Both the position numbers and the translations under genes were made by a program. Positions 21,931 through 33,902 of a DNA stretch of 64,000 bases are shown here, in pieces. The stretch's first letter is position 1; every line of letters begins with the position of its first letter. This stretch comes from Monarcha castaneiventris obscurior (taxonomy: Eukaryota; Chordata; Aves; Passeriformes; Monarchidae), in contig JAMPIT010000348.1 of assembly GCA_026261815.1 (NCBI GenBank), positions 372,001-436,000 of the forward strand. The letters run 5' to 3'. Below the pieces are notes generated by a model, which did no database searches, was not told the DNA's origin, and was given only the letters and a program-made list of their open reading frames with translations.

Positions 21931-24900
21931 AAAAGCAGTTCCCTCATCCCCAGAAAAAGCCCCTGTTTGTCCAGTGCAGGAAATTGCAATATACTTTCCA
22001 CAGCAGTGCTTTCCTCCGATCATAGTTTCTGCTCCTTCTGAAGATTTTTTATGAAGTGGAGATGTGACAGACAGAGGTGGTTTATGCACGTGACCTTGTC
22101 AAGTGACACAGGAAGGAGCTGCAAAAGGACACAAAGGACTGTCTCATGAATAACAAAGTATTTGCTCAAATTCACTGCCCTTATGAGAAACAGTGGTCTG
22201 CATTAAAATTAAAATAACGTAAATAAAACCATTGGGAAGTGCTATGAGACAAAAAGCTCAGCATTCCTGAGTGGTAGGAGAGAAACAGAGAGACACCTCA
22301 AAGCACACAAAGTGTTCTCATCAAGTTGTGATTCCTCACAGGCACTGGAATCTGCTGACGCTCTTCTGCTGTTCTGCATCCCTGCCGGGTTTAGCACTGA
22401 CAGGATAGACTGAAGTGACATCTGGTTTCTGACAGGGTTGGCCACTGTGTAACTTCAGGATGAGCAAATTACTATAGCCTTAGGGCCTTCAGCTACAACT
22501 CCAGAGCCTGAATTCTGACCCTTGGGCATTCTCCCTTCAGAGTTTCCCTTTTCTCTGCCTGCGGGATGTTTTCTGCCTGAAGAGACAGAAATTTCTATTC
22601 CGTTTGCGTTCTCTGATCCAGACTGTTGGCACGTGATGAGTCAGTATGTGACAAGAGTTCTTCCAACCTTTGAGCACTGTCTCAGGAATGGTTATAGAAA
22701 CAAGCACAGGGGAAGGGGAGGGTAGGACTTGGTTATTTCTGAGCAAAGGGAAGGTTTAGAGGTATTTATAGAGGGATCTTGTCATGATCCATTTTTCTAG
22801 TCTCATTTCATTGTAGTGGTGAGGGCCCAGTTAGTCTGGAGTTTTTCTGGGTCTGACATAAAGAGAATCTCGTCTCAGAAGAGAAACCTACACTGCTTGG
22901 TCCTGATTTCCAACTAGGAAGGCCAAGCTGTTTAATTTTTCCTTTTTTTTAGACCACAGTCAGTTCGAGGCTCAGTTCCAGCAGAGCTTGGCATTACATC
23001 TACATATATCTCCAGATATTACAGTAAGAACAACTCCAGGGCACATCCAGAGAGCCCCAGTCCAGGTGACATCCCAATTCCTCTATCAGGTAAACTTGCT
23101 TTTGTTTATAGCATTACGGTGGTGCTAAAACAGGCAGTACCTGGATTAAATTCTATTTTCTAAGGAACGAAACATCAGCAAAGCTGGGCAGACACCCCAT
23201 TGCTGTTTGTTAGCAGAAGGAAAAGCACCTTCTTTTGACTTGCTCAGAAATGATCACTGACTAAATTTGTAAATCTGAATTGTTCTGAGTTTTTACTAAG
23301 GACGTAACTATTGCTTAGCAACCAGAATGTTTCCTTTAGACAATAGGAATTAAACACATCATTCACGTGAAGGTCAGTTCAGCAAAGAAAGGGAGAGGTT
23401 GCTACTGGAGCAGAAAAGTGGAGATAGCTGCGAGGGGGAAGAAGTGTGGTGAGTTAAAGGAGTGCATGTACACCAGTGGAGGCTGAAGACCAGAGTAAAG
23501 AAGCAAACCCACCCAGAGTGAAGAAGAGGTGTGTAGGGACACTGACAGATGTGCAGGGGTTATGGTGGGGCTTTGGCAGAGAACTGGAGTGTGAATTCCA
23601 TGGAAGCAGCACTGGAGACAGGAAGAGCTGCGGCAAAAAGCAGTCACTGGAGCACAGGCGGAGGCCAGCAGGCAGCAGAGGGATGTGTGTGGGTGAGGAT
23701 GGAGCTGCCAGAAAGCAGATCAGCCACAGCAGCCAGTTCAGCATTGCTGATGGGAGCTAACACAGGCAGGAGGTGATGCTGCTGAGTCTGAAATTAAAAG
23801 CCAAGAGAAGAAAGGAAAACACGGCGATAGAGAGGGAACTGCAGTCAAACAAAGTGCTTTTCTTTGGAAGTGAGTGTTTACAGGCAGCCTTGGAAACTGA
23901 GCTGAACCAAGGCCAGCATGGAGAAAATGTAAGTTGGCATAAATAGTGCCTGGATGTTACTGTGCTGCTAATTTTCCAATTAGGCATTTTCACACCTGGT
24001 GAATAGAGGTGGATCCCATACAAGTGCTTTGGCCTGGACAAATCCCTCTCAGCTGGATTGGTTGTTGGTGGTGATTCCTTTCACGTGTTTTGTTTTGCTG
24101 TATGCAAACTGCAGAGCAAGCTGACATTTCCTGCATAAACAGGAGTAAAACCAGGTGGAATTGAGCTCTGTGACAGACTCCAAGGGGAACACTTGCTCTT
24201 TGTATCAGGGAGTGTATTAGACACAGATAACTGGTAGGCAAATCAAATAGGCAGTACCGGTGTCTTTTTGTTTAGTCTGACCAAACTTTGGCCTTTGAAT
24301 TCAGCTGGTGAACTCTGCCTGACTCCCTTTGTGCGTTCTGTGGTCAGAACAGAAGGAAACAGAACAGTTTCTCCAAAGGCTCATTGCAACTGGCAATGTC
24401 ACCACCCCTTGTTAGCTCTCATAACCCTCATGTCCACTTAGGATGGGAACTTTTATGTCTTTTGCCTTCCTTGCTGCTGTTTCCCACTGAAAGGAGATTT
24501 CAAAAGCAGAGTTGTCACCAGACATAGCTGAGACCCATTGATTTCTTCCTGTGCCAGGACATGGGTCAAGCAGCCCCCACAAAGGACAGAGGAAATGTCC
24601 CCTTTGCACTGCGGCGCCTTCAGAGACATGGGATGGATTGCCCTGGAGATCACAACCCTCCAGCAGCTCTCACACCTTCAGCCCTCATTTCTGGCTGTAC
24701 CTTTCTGTCATAAGCAAGATGTGCCTTTTTTGTTGCTTTTCCCCCAGTTTTCTTCTCTCAAGACTTGACACAAGTCTCTCCTTATTTCTTCTTACCATGT
24801 GCTTTGTTTACTCCATTTGCTGTTTCCTTCACTGCACCCGTCCTGTCTTTCCAGAGTTCACACTTCCGCTGCCCTTCTCGTGTTGCAGGTTGTGAAGAGG

Positions 24901-25901
24901 TGGCATGGTTTGGCACATTTTGGCACATTCCGGGCTTCACTCCCTCTGTGAGCCTGCTTTGGGTTCTGCCTCATACACAGCTGGGCACTGGCAGCACTTC
25001 AGCAGCAGTAGAGCATCTTTGCAGCTCAGTGCTCAATCCCAGAGCCATGGCCTGCCTTTGCCGAGGGCTGAGCTCAGTAACTGACAGCTCACTATAGAGC
25101 TGTGGGCAGTAGCAGTGAGACCCTTTGCCTGATATGTCTGGCTGAACTGCATCTGCTATTTGAGTGCTCTTTTACCCTTCCTGGGCGTGGCTTTATCCTT
25201 TATGCTGTGTTTTACCTTGTGGAAAAAATTACTTTTTCACTCTTAAATATTTTTCTCGTTTTCCTCTAATGAAAAAGCATTCTCCCAAGAAGGGCATTGG
25301 GCAGTTCCTCAGGACTGGTCAGCCAAGGAGAGTCTTTAATGGAGCACTGCCTCCACGGGAGTGCATCTCTGCAAGGAATATCAAGCTCACTGCTTTCTTT
25401 TGCCTCTGTGAATCTGCTCTGAGAGTGCTGTGAGCAGCCACAGAGCTCTGACTATCCCTGCAAAGTGGTGTTTGGGTGCAGGAAGGCTCTGCTGGGAAGA
25501 AGAGCAGATCAGGAAGGCTCACTGGTGAGAGGGACTGATGGATTTCAGGAGAACACTGCTCTCTCTGCAGCCCCTGTACCTGCCTGGCAAAAGCTCTGCT
25601 TTCTCAGTGGTGCCTGTGGTGCATAACTGCTCACAGATTTGCAAAGGAACATTTAGCTAAATCAATTCCAACCACCTTGACACCTTCTCACCCCCAAGGC
25701 TCATGCTGGGGCTTGTGCTGCCTTATTCCTGTGACTGAAAGCACAGAGTTAATGCAGAAAGAGTTAATGGGACTTTGGAGCAGAAACCAAGTCTTTCTGT
25801 ACTGCAAACCCTGTAACAAAGACTACATCTGCTTCCGTTGCTTTCCCTGCTTGAGAGAGAAAGCATTTGTGAAACTTAAGATGGGTAGTGAAGAAATTGG
25901 A
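21931..25901. other. Intergenic sequence, no gene seen
   Basis: Several 60-110 codon ORFs occur on both strands without motifs, splice context or mutual consistency. No RNA gene is visible. Confidence 0.5.
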
Positions 25902-26062
25902 CTCCCCTCCCCTCCCCTCCCCTCCCCTCCCCTCCCCTCCCCTCCCCTCCCCTCCCCTCCCCTCCCCCTCCCCTCCCTCCCCTCCCTCCCCTCCCCTCCC
26001 CTCCCCTCCCTCCCCTCCCCTCCCTCCCCTCCCTCCCCTCCCCCCCTCCCCTCCCCTCCCCT
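25902..26062. repeat. Polypyrimidine (CCCCT)n microsatellite
   Basis: Roughly 160 bp of CCCCT and CCCTCC units, uninterrupted by purines. Its complement is G-rich enough to form G-quadruplexes. It is the reverse complement of the 3' part of the repeat at 39.4-39.64 kb, on the other side of the provirus. Confidence 0.95.
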
Positions 26063-27153
26063 CTTTCTCTCTTCTCGTTTCATTTTGTTTCATTTCTGAC
26101 TGACATAAGAGTTTGTTACAGTGGAGTCCAAGGGGATTTCACTGTAATGGCCATAGCAGTGGTGTGGAGGCCTGCAGAAAAGGCCACTCTTCCAGGGGAC
26201 ATCCCTCTGCTGGGGCAAATAGAAAGAAGATGAGACACTTTGAGGCAAAGCAGATTTCCACGTCCTCTCCCTGCAATGGTGGCACCACGCTGTGCCGGTG
26301 CTGCCCAAGCTCCAGGTGGCTCTGGGGACCTGCTGGGCAGCTCTGCCTCAGCAGCAGAGTTTCATTCACTTTCCTGGGTGCTCTGCCTGATCCCTTGCTC
26401 CAGAGATCACTGGGCAGATTGTGAACACTCTGCCTTTGCAAGGAGAAAACATTCTGCAAACTCCCTGGACTTGTTACGGGAACAGCATGCTAACGTTAAT
26501 TACGGCAAAGCCACTTGTGAAGCATTTAATGAAAACCTTCTCTGAATGTGCTGGCTTCCCAGCCAACACTGAATTACGCATCTTTGATGGTTATTAAGAA
26601 AAATCTGGTATTTTGATATTGTGTCTTCACTTGACATTAAAGGATGACACCCGAGCTCAAGTGTGTCATCAACTTCTTGTATAATTTAGTCAATAAATTT
26701 GACAACATTTTCATTTCCATTAACTGAATAATTGCTTTCATTTGCCAGTTTAATTTGCACAGAATAAGCCACTGCTAGGGAAAGGGAGGCTTGACAGTCA
26801 GGCTTTGAAAGCAGATCAGTACTTTAAATCATACTAATTTAAGAAAGATGTTGGATTTCTTTTGTAAGATGACTGCAGCTACAGCCTATGTGCTTCATTT
26901 GGTTTAACTGTGCTTCAGACAAGAGCACCTGATCTCCAGCTCCCTCATGTCCTAGGAAAAGAGTGGCATGTGTGACTTACTTCCTTAGAACATGTGACAT
27001 TAACGTCTGTATCTGTCAGCTTGATTGAAAGGAGAATATTTGATTGCAAGAACATGTGGATGGATTTTTTTAAATTGGGAAAGCTGACCTCAGTAATTGC
27101 TGCAGAACAAAGAACCTATGGAACAGGAGCTCACAGCTGCTGGCAGTGAGGAA
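26063..27153. other. Left flank of the provirus, no gene seen
   Basis: Unique-looking AT-rich sequence. The last bases before the 5' LTR read AGGAA, to be compared with AGGGA after the 3' LTR. Confidence 0.5.
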
Positions 27154-27538
27154 TGTGATAAGTTAAATTTACAATTTATTGTTTGTTAATCAAATCTTGC
27201 TAAATAATGATAAGTTAAAACCATAAGATACTATTTGTTACTTTTGCTGAAGCTAACAGAAATAAATATAGTTATCATGTGGATATTACTAAAGCCTAAA
27301 AGTTGTAGACATAAATCTAAAAACTGCTATTATTGCTTAAGCCTAAAAGTTGCAAAAGAGTTTTTATTTAAGCTTAAGAAACCACAAGAAGCCCACACCC
27401 AATTTAGAAAAGAAGACAAAGCAAATCACCATGAGAAAGCAAGAAAAGACCCTAATCACCATGAAACAGCAGAAAAGGACCCTTTTGCAACAGGCTGCGC
27501 AAACGCAGAGTACTTTATGGGATGCGGAAGAAGAAAAG

Positions 27539-27545
27539 TATATAA
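27539..27545 (+). promoter_or_regulatory. Proviral TATA box
   Basis: TATATAA lies about 97 bases before the poly(A) signal of the LTR, the expected U3 position. Transcription would start roughly 25-30 bases downstream. The 3' LTR carries the same box at 37118-37124. Confidence 0.75.
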
Positions 27546-27635
27546 CCAGAGACTTTTGGGGAGTGGGCTGCGCGCCATTGGTGGAGCGGAGACTCCCCGG
27601 CTGCCCAGCGCTGTTTTGCTTGTTGCCGCTTGCTT

Positions 27636-27641
27636 AATAAA
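27636..27641 (+). terminator. Poly(A) signal in the 5' LTR
   Basis: AATAAA lies about 55 bases before the LTR end, defining the R region together with the TATA box. The active copy would be the one in the 3' LTR at 37215-37220. Confidence 0.75.
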
Positions 27642-27700
27642 CTAATTTGTTTAATTGGCCAGAGCTCTGTCAATTTCTTGAGCAAAACCTATAACAAATT

Positions 27701-27718
27701 TGGTGCCGTGACTCGGAT
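27701..27718 (+). other. Primer binding site, tRNA-His type
   Basis: TGGTGCCGTGACTCGGAT starts four bases after the LTR. It is complementary to the 3' end of tRNA-His (GTG anticodon), the primer that names the ERV-H group. All 18 bases are intact. Confidence 0.88.
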
Positions 27719-28075
27719 ACAGGCAATCTGGTGTGAAACCCCACACAAGGGAGGCGCCCCGCTTTACAGCGGCCCTTGTTTGAATGTTTCCACCACCACC
27801 TGTACCCAACGAACCTAAATTCGGCAACAAGCAAAGGAAGCCGGCAACCCCATAATCTTTGTGCACGAAGCTCCGAACGAAGACTCAGGAGTGAGTAAGT
27901 ATAGGCCGTGATCCGTTCGGTTGGGGTTGGGTATCCCGGAATGCGCCTGTGTGAGACGTCCAAGTAAGGACGAAGTGAGTGCGGACCCTCTAGTAGTGCG
28001 GTTCCCACATCCCGTGAGGGACTGGGCCACGAACGAGGGGCTGAGATTGTATGTGTGTGAGAAGGCCTCTGGAAG
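27719..28075 (+). promoter_or_regulatory. Untranslated leader with the probable major splice donor
   Basis: The 357-bp leader lies between primer site and gag ATG. GTGAGTAAGT at 27891-27900 offers two overlapping donor consensus sites (GTGAGT, GTAAGT). This is the expected position for the donor used to make env and accessory mRNAs. The part after the donor would normally contain the packaging signal, since only unspliced RNA keeps it. Confidence 0.6.
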
Positions 28076-29542
28076 ATGGGACAGAGGAAAAGCAAGCCCT
28101 CTGGCCCCATGGGTGGGTCGGAGCTTAAGGTTAGGCTCCCCCAGATACCGTCGGATAGTCCATTAGGATTAATGTTAGAAAATTGGGATGTATACCCTTC
28201 TAGGCAGGGTAAAAATAAAGTCAAAATGATACACTATTGTATGGAGGTCTGGGGAGGAAAACAGATTAGGGGAGACCACCTGTTTTGGCCCGTTTTTGGA
28301 TCATTTGAAGACTGGATTTGTCAGGCTTTAAACATATATGTGAATTCTAAGGAGCCTTTTAATCTAGAAGAAAGTGAATATGCACACTTGTGGATAACAT
28401 CTGACACTAGAGCATTTTTGTTCCCCCTTAAAGAAAAAGCGGGGGGTAAAAAGAGGAGAAACCGTAAAGAGGAAGAGGTTCCTGTTTCGCCTCCTCCCTA
28501 TGTTCCACCACCGCCACCTCCTCAGCCTCTGCCCCCCCCATCGGCACCACCTCTTGAATCAGACTCCCCCCAAGGTTCCCCTGAAGAAACCAGGAGGGTG
28601 ACACAGAGCCAAGTTAAAAACAAAGGGAAAATTAAGAACTTATATCCCCTGAGGGAGGTTGCGATGGGGGGACCCCAACCTGGGATGGGATATGTGTCAG
28701 TCCCTCTAAGTTCGGGGGATGTTCGGGAATTCAAGAAGGAAATGGGGAATCTATTAGAGGACCCATTGGGGGTGGCTGAACGGGTGGATCAGTTCTTGGG
28801 ACCCAATGTATACACCTGGGAGGAAATACAGTCTATATTAAGTATGTTATTTACTGCTGAAGAGAGAGGCATGATCAGGAGGGCCAGAATGAGAATTTGG
28901 GATCAACAGCATCAGCAGGGTCCTGCAGCAGATATTAAGTGGCCTCTTCAGCGACCTAATTGGGATAACCAAAATCCCATTGACTGAGGCCATATGCAGG
29001 ATTTAAGAACCATCATTGTTCAGGGAATTAGAGACTCCGTTCCTAGGGGACAGAATATCAACATGGCATTTAGAGAACCCCAGAAGAAAGATGAGACTCC
29101 TACTGAGTGGTTGGAAAGATTAAGAAAAAACTTGCAGCTATACTCTGGGGTGGATCCGGCTACACCAGCAGGGCAGGCCTTATTAAAAACACAGTTTGTA
29201 GCACAGTCATGGGAAGACATCAGGAAGAAGCTGGAAAAGTTAGATGATTGGCATAATCGTGACTTAGATGAGTTGTTGAGAGAGGCACAGAAAGTGTATG
29301 TTCGAAGGGAAGAGGAGGTTAGGAAAGGGGCAATGTTGTTGGTGGCAGCAGTGAGAGGAGTGCAAAGGAGGGAATTTGGGTCACGACTGCAAGGTCCAGA
29401 ACCCAGAGGAATACGGAGGGAAAAAGAACAGGAGAACTCAGGACGCAGACAGATGGTTTGTTTTTATTGTCAGATGAGAGGACACTTAAAAAAGGAATGT
29501 AGGAAAAGGATGAGAGATGAACAGATGTTTAAAGAAGACTAG
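28076..29542 (+). pseudogene. gag: gag, one in-frame stop
   Basis: Gag forms the virion core. The frame starts ATG-GGA, giving a Gly-2 myristoylation site for membrane targeting. After the matrix region comes a PPPY late-budding motif (28490-28501) in a long proline-rich stretch. The capsid region starts near residue 190, and a major homology region lies just past the break. One CCHC zinc knuckle (C-x2-C-x4-H-x4-C) is at 29459-29500 in nucleocapsid. Total length is 488 codons, usual for a gamma-type Gag. A TGA at 28985-28987 splits the frame inside capsid; the frame resumes without a shift. The native end is TAG at 29540-29542, with pol continuing in the same frame. The capsid style and single knuckle point to gammaretrovirus-like ancestry. 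Confidence 0.92.
29540..29542 (+). other. gag-pol UAG, likely read-through site
   Basis: The TAG is followed by GGG and the pol frame continues in the same phase. Gammaretroviruses express Gag-Pol by suppressing a UAG stop followed by G, helped by a downstream RNA structure. The downstream sequence is G-rich at first, but I cannot fold it here. Confidence 0.65.
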
Positions 29543-32500
29543 GGGTGTCAGGGGCTCTATTTGCTGGGGACCAGGAAGATAACAGAGCCCTTGATAAAAA
29601 TTAAAGTGAGTCCCTGGCAACAAGGAATTGAGTTCCTAGTGGACTCAGGAGCTGAAAGATCTACGGTTCAAGATATACCCCGAGGATGCACAGTATCCTC
29701 AGAAAAAGTACAAGTTATAGGAGCAAAAGGAGAACCATTTGGGGTTCCAGTCATAAAAAATGTATTTTTTGAGACTTCTTCTAAAATGGGGATAGGATCT
29801 TTGTTGTTAATGCCTGAGGCAGAATATAATCTATTAGGAAGGGACTTAATGATTGAACTAGGAATTGGCTTAAAAATAGAAGATGACACCTTAAAAATTA
29901 AATTGTGCCCACTACAAGTATCTGATGAAGAAAAAATAAACCCAGAAGTGTGGTATACTCTGGAGACAGTGGGCAGACTGAATATTAAACCATTTTCAGT
30001 CACAATAAAGAACCCAGAAATACCTGTAAAAATAAAACAATATCCTTTGCCGAGAGAAGGCAAACTAGGTGTGAAACCTGAAATCCAAAGACTGCTTGAA
30101 AGAGGGTTACTAGAACCTTGTATGTCACCATTTAATACCCCGATCTTACCTGTTAAGAAACCAGATGGAACATACTGATTAGTGCATGATTTGCGAGAAA
30201 TAAATAAGAGAACAGTGGCTAGATTCCCCGTGGTGACAAATCCTTACACTTTATTAAGCCAACTAGGCCCAGATGATCAATGGTATAGTGTGATAGATTT
30301 GAAAGATGCCTTCTGGGCCTGTCCTCTAAAGGAGGAATGCAGAGATTATTTTGCCTTTGAATGGGAAGACCCTGATACACACAGAAAGCAGCAACTGAGA
30401 TGGACAGTGCTGCCCCAGGGCTTTACTGAATCACCTAATTTGTTTGGGCAAGCCTTAGAGCAGATCCTGAAAGAATATGAACTAGGCGATGGCATCACTT
30501 TGGTTCAGTATGTGGATGATTTGCTTTTGGCTGGAAAAAGTGAAGAAGCAGTAAGACAAGAAAGCATTAAGTTATTAAACTTTTTAAGCTTGCAAGGGTT
30601 AAAGGTGTCAAAGTCAAAATTACAGTTTGTTGAACAGGAAGTGAAATATCTAGGGCACAGGCTGAGTAGGGGAACTAAGAAGTTGGACCCCGAAAGAGTG
30701 AATGGTATATTGTCTCTAACTGCTCCAAGAACTAAGAGACAAGTTAGGCAGCTTTTAGGTCTTTTTGGGTATTGTAGGCACTGGATTGAAGATTATAGCA
30801 AAAAGGTGAAATTTTTATATGCTAAATTAACAAAAGATGGGTTGTTAAAGTGGTCAGAAGATGATGAAAAACAATTAGAATTGCTAAAAACAGACCTGGT
30901 AAATGCTCCCGTGTTGAGCTTACCAGATATAAAGAAACCGTTTTATTTATTTGTCAACATTGATGAAGGAACTGCATTTGGGGTATTAGCACAAGAATGG
31001 GCAGGGAAAAAGAAACCCATAGGGTATCTTTCTAAACTTTTGGATCCCGTGAGTAGTGGATGGCCTACGTGTTTACAGGCGGTGGTGGCTGCGGCTCTCC
31101 TAATAGAGGAAGCCCGTAAGATTACCTTTGGGGGAGAATTGAAGGTATTATCCCCCCATAATATCAGAGGAATTTTACAACAAAAAGCTGATAAATGGAT
31201 AACTGATGCCCGACTTTTGAAATATGAAAGCATTTTAATCTCTTCTCCCAAATTAGAACTTGAAATAACCAAATTACAAAATCCGGCACAGTTCTTATAC
31301 GGGGAGCCTAGTGAGAAGCTAACTCATGATTGTTTGCGGAACATAGAGGAACAAACTAAAATCAGGCCAGATTTAGAAGAAGAGGAACTGGGAGAAGGGG
31401 AAAAGTTGTTTGTAGACGGATCCTCCCGAGTGGTAGAAGGAAAATGAAAATCAGGATATGCCATAATTGATGGAAAACAACTCAGTGTAATAGAATCTGG
31501 ACCCCTAACTCCAAGCTGGTCTGCTCAAGCGTGCGAATTATATGCAGTGTTGAAGGCTTTACAATTATTAGAAGGTAAAATTGGGACTATATACACTGAT
31601 TCGAAATATGCTTTTGGAGTAGTACATACATTTGGGAAAATATGGGAAGAAAGAGGGTTAATAAACTCACAAGGAAAAGGGCTCATATATGAGGCCTTAA
31701 TCACTCAGACTCTCCGTGCCCTAAGAAAACCACAGAAAATAGCTGTAGTACATATAAAAGGACATCAGAGGGGGTTGTCATTCACAATAAGAGGCAATAA
31801 CTTAGCAGATAGCGAAGCAAAAAGAGCTGCACTGCTAACAGTATCTGCAGTTGAACATGATCCAGATCAACAACCTAAGGATAAGAAACTTCAACCAGTA
31901 GTGTTTACCACACAAGAGCGAGAAAAACTGGCTCAGATGGGGGTGGCTGAAAACCAAGGAGAGTGGAAGCTACCAGACGGCAGAAGTGTATTGCCTAAGA
32001 GTTTAGCCTGGAAGATTATGGAAAAATATCACAAGATTACACATTGGGGGGTTCAAGCTTTAATAGATCAGTTTGCTCTTAAATATATGTGTATTGGAAT
32101 TTGCAATATTGCAAAACGAGTAGTAGGGGATTGCTTAACTTGCCAATGTGTAAATAAGCAGCAGCTCCGGAAACAAATACCTGGAGGACGGGAATTAGCA
32201 GCTCGTCCTTTTGCAAGAATACAGGTAGATTTTACTGAGCTACCCAAAACAGGGAGATATAGGTACCTTTTAGTGATTGTGGATCATTTAACACACTACG
32301 TGGAAGCATTTCCTACTGCAAGGGCTACTGCTCAAAGTGTTGTAAAAATTTTGTTAGAAAATACTATCCCAAGGTATGGAAATATAGAAGTTATTGATTC
32401 TGATAGGGGTCCTCATTTTGTTTCCAAGGCAGTCAAAGAAGCATTGGCCCCTATGGGAATAAAGTGGGAATACCATACACCATGGCATCTGCAAAGCTCT

Positions 32501-33037
32501 GGGCGAGTAGAAAGAATGAATGGAGAAATTAAGAAACAATTGACAAAAATCATGTTAGAAATAAAAACCTCTTGGGTAAAAAGTTTACCCTTGGCATTGT
32601 TAAATGTAAGGACTCAACCAAGGACTGATGTAGGGATATCACCCTTTGAGATGCTATATGGGATGCCATATGATATGGAATTCCCAGTTGAACATCCAAA
32701 AATAGCAGATGATAAGCTGAAACCATACATTATACATTTAATGAACAAAAGAGAAGAATTATGTAAAAAAGGCTTAATAACTCAAAGACCACCCTTAGAG
32801 ATGTCTATACATTCTATTAAACCTGGGGACAGAATGTTAATTAGAACATGTAAAGAAGTATCCCTAACTCCCCGATGGGAGGGACCATTTCTTGTTTTAC
32901 TTACTACAGATACCGCAATTCGGACGGCTGAACGTGGATGGACACATGCCAGCCGGGTTAAAGGACCTATTCAGGATTCGCAATGGAGAGTAACCAGCAG
33001 CCCTGGTGATCTCAAGCTTACCTTAAAAAGAAAATAG
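29543..33037 (+). pseudogene. pol: pol (protease, reverse transcriptase, RNase H, integrase), two in-frame stops
   Basis: The frame is continuous with gag beyond the UAG. Protease has the aspartyl motif DSGAE at 29642 and LLGRD downstream. Reverse transcriptase has VIDLKDAF, LPQGF and the catalytic YVDD (30509-30520). RNase H begins with the VDGSS aspartate at 31415. Integrase has an HHCC zinc region near 32030-32150 and a D-x57-D-x35-E triad (32228, 32402, 32510), plus a gamma-type C-terminal domain with WEGPF. TGA codons at 30176-30178 (start of RT) and 31445-31447 (inside RNase H) break it, without frameshift. Length is normal for the family. All catalytic residues seen are intact, so inactivation seems to rest on the stops. 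Confidence 0.95.
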
Positions 33038-33178
33038 TGTACCAGGCATAAAACCTCAGGCATCTCCTGGGATACTCCTGTACTCTTAATAGTAGAAGTT
33101 ATATGTGTTCTGTCATAGGTAAAGGCCCTTGTGAGTACATGCTCAATCTAAAGGGAGGTCAACATAAGAACATCCCGG

Positions 33179-33832
33179 ATGCTCGACCCTGAAGCACAAG
33201 AACGAGAAGATTACTGTGCTAGGCGAACGCTCCTCCCTCTAGTGAATGAATTATCTCAATTAACGGGAACAAAATATCATTTACGATATGTGGATCAAAC
33301 TACATTTATTTGGCTTTTCGGAGAAGCAAATTTAGCAATCCAACCTAATAAGTCCTTCATATCAGAGAAGTCTCGCTTGTATCCCTGTAAACAATGTTTT
33401 AACTGTTTTCCTTGGTTTAAAATTAGGTGTGGCAGGTGTTTTAGAAAAAAGTGGGTAAATTACAGATATCTTTGTCTTCATATTACTTGCAATAGCTGCT
33501 TTGGTGAGCTTAGGCAACAAGAGAACGAATTTGTTGCTTTAAGAAAATTTGCTGGTATGCCATGGCTGCCTGCCCACGATTTAATAAATTTAATTGAAAA
33601 TGAAGGACAACGGCAGCTAGCTCAGTTTGCTTACCTTTTACAAGTTCGAATAGATAAAGCAAAAGCTTGGAGGAATACTTTTATTTTACAAGTGCAGTGT
33701 AAGAAAGGAATATGTATTCCCGAACAGCATGAAGTAGAAGAACGATTTTGGAATCAGGAATGCATTCGCTGGTCTCAACATCGGGCTGTTATTCGTTCAC
33801 TTCGTACCAGTAGGAAGGCTATACAAAATTGA
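33179..33832 (+). CDS. Accessory ORF 1 between pol and env, cysteine-rich, unrecognised
   Basis: The 217-codon frame is intact, starts at ATG 33179 and is in the same phase as pol, 141 bp after its stop. A plausible splice acceptor (GTTCTGTCATAG ending 33118) precedes it. Residues 70-107 hold eight cysteines (C-x2-C-x2-C-x7-C-x2-C-x11-C-x4-C-x2-C) with RKKW after the fifth, likely binding two zinc ions. A second conserved stretch at 174-191 fits C-x-K-x4-P-E-x2-E-x2-E-R-x-W. Both are shared with ORF 2, implying tandem duplication. No signal peptide or membrane segment is seen. It is basic near the cysteines, so nucleic-acid binding or a role like transactivator or restriction-factor antagonist is possible, but function is unknown. 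No counterpart exists in simple gammaretroviruses. Confidence 0.75.
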   Translation: MLDPEAQEREDYCARRTLLPLVNELSQLTGTKYHLRYVDQTTFIWLFGEANLAIQPNKSFISEKSRLYPCKQCFNCFPWFKIRCGRCFRKKWVNYRYLCLHITCNSCFGELRQQENEFVALRKFAGMPWLPAHDLINLIENEGQRQLAQFAYLLQVRIDKAKAWRNTFILQVQCKKGICIPEQHEVEERFWNQECIRWSQHRAVIRSLRTSRKAIQN

Positions 33833-33902
33833 TGTGACTCAATTATTCCTATTAGATTTTACAGGTGACCAGCCCAACCTGAGAACTCCAAACTTATCTT
33901 GA

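Larger units (their letters stand above)
27154..27696 (+). repeat. 5' LTR
   Basis: It runs from TGTGATAAG to ATAACA, 543 bp. U3 is AT-rich and contains repeated words usable as enhancers: GATAAGTTAAA twice, AGCCTAAAAGTTG twice (near 27293 and 27342) and AATCACCATGA twice (near 27424 and 27455). A TATA box and a poly(A) signal follow. The first 348 bases are identical to the 3' LTR; all nine differences lie in the last 195. Confidence 0.95.

Noticed and set aside
25677..26103. Proline-rich and glycine-rich open frames at the CCCCT repeat
   Set aside because: Produced by the pentanucleotide repeat.
27235..27645. 136-codon frame within each LTR, suggestive of an LTR-encoded protein
   Set aside because: It spans U3, the TATA box and the poly(A) signal, begins at a non-AUG codon and has no motif. 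Its presence in both LTRs only reflects their identity.
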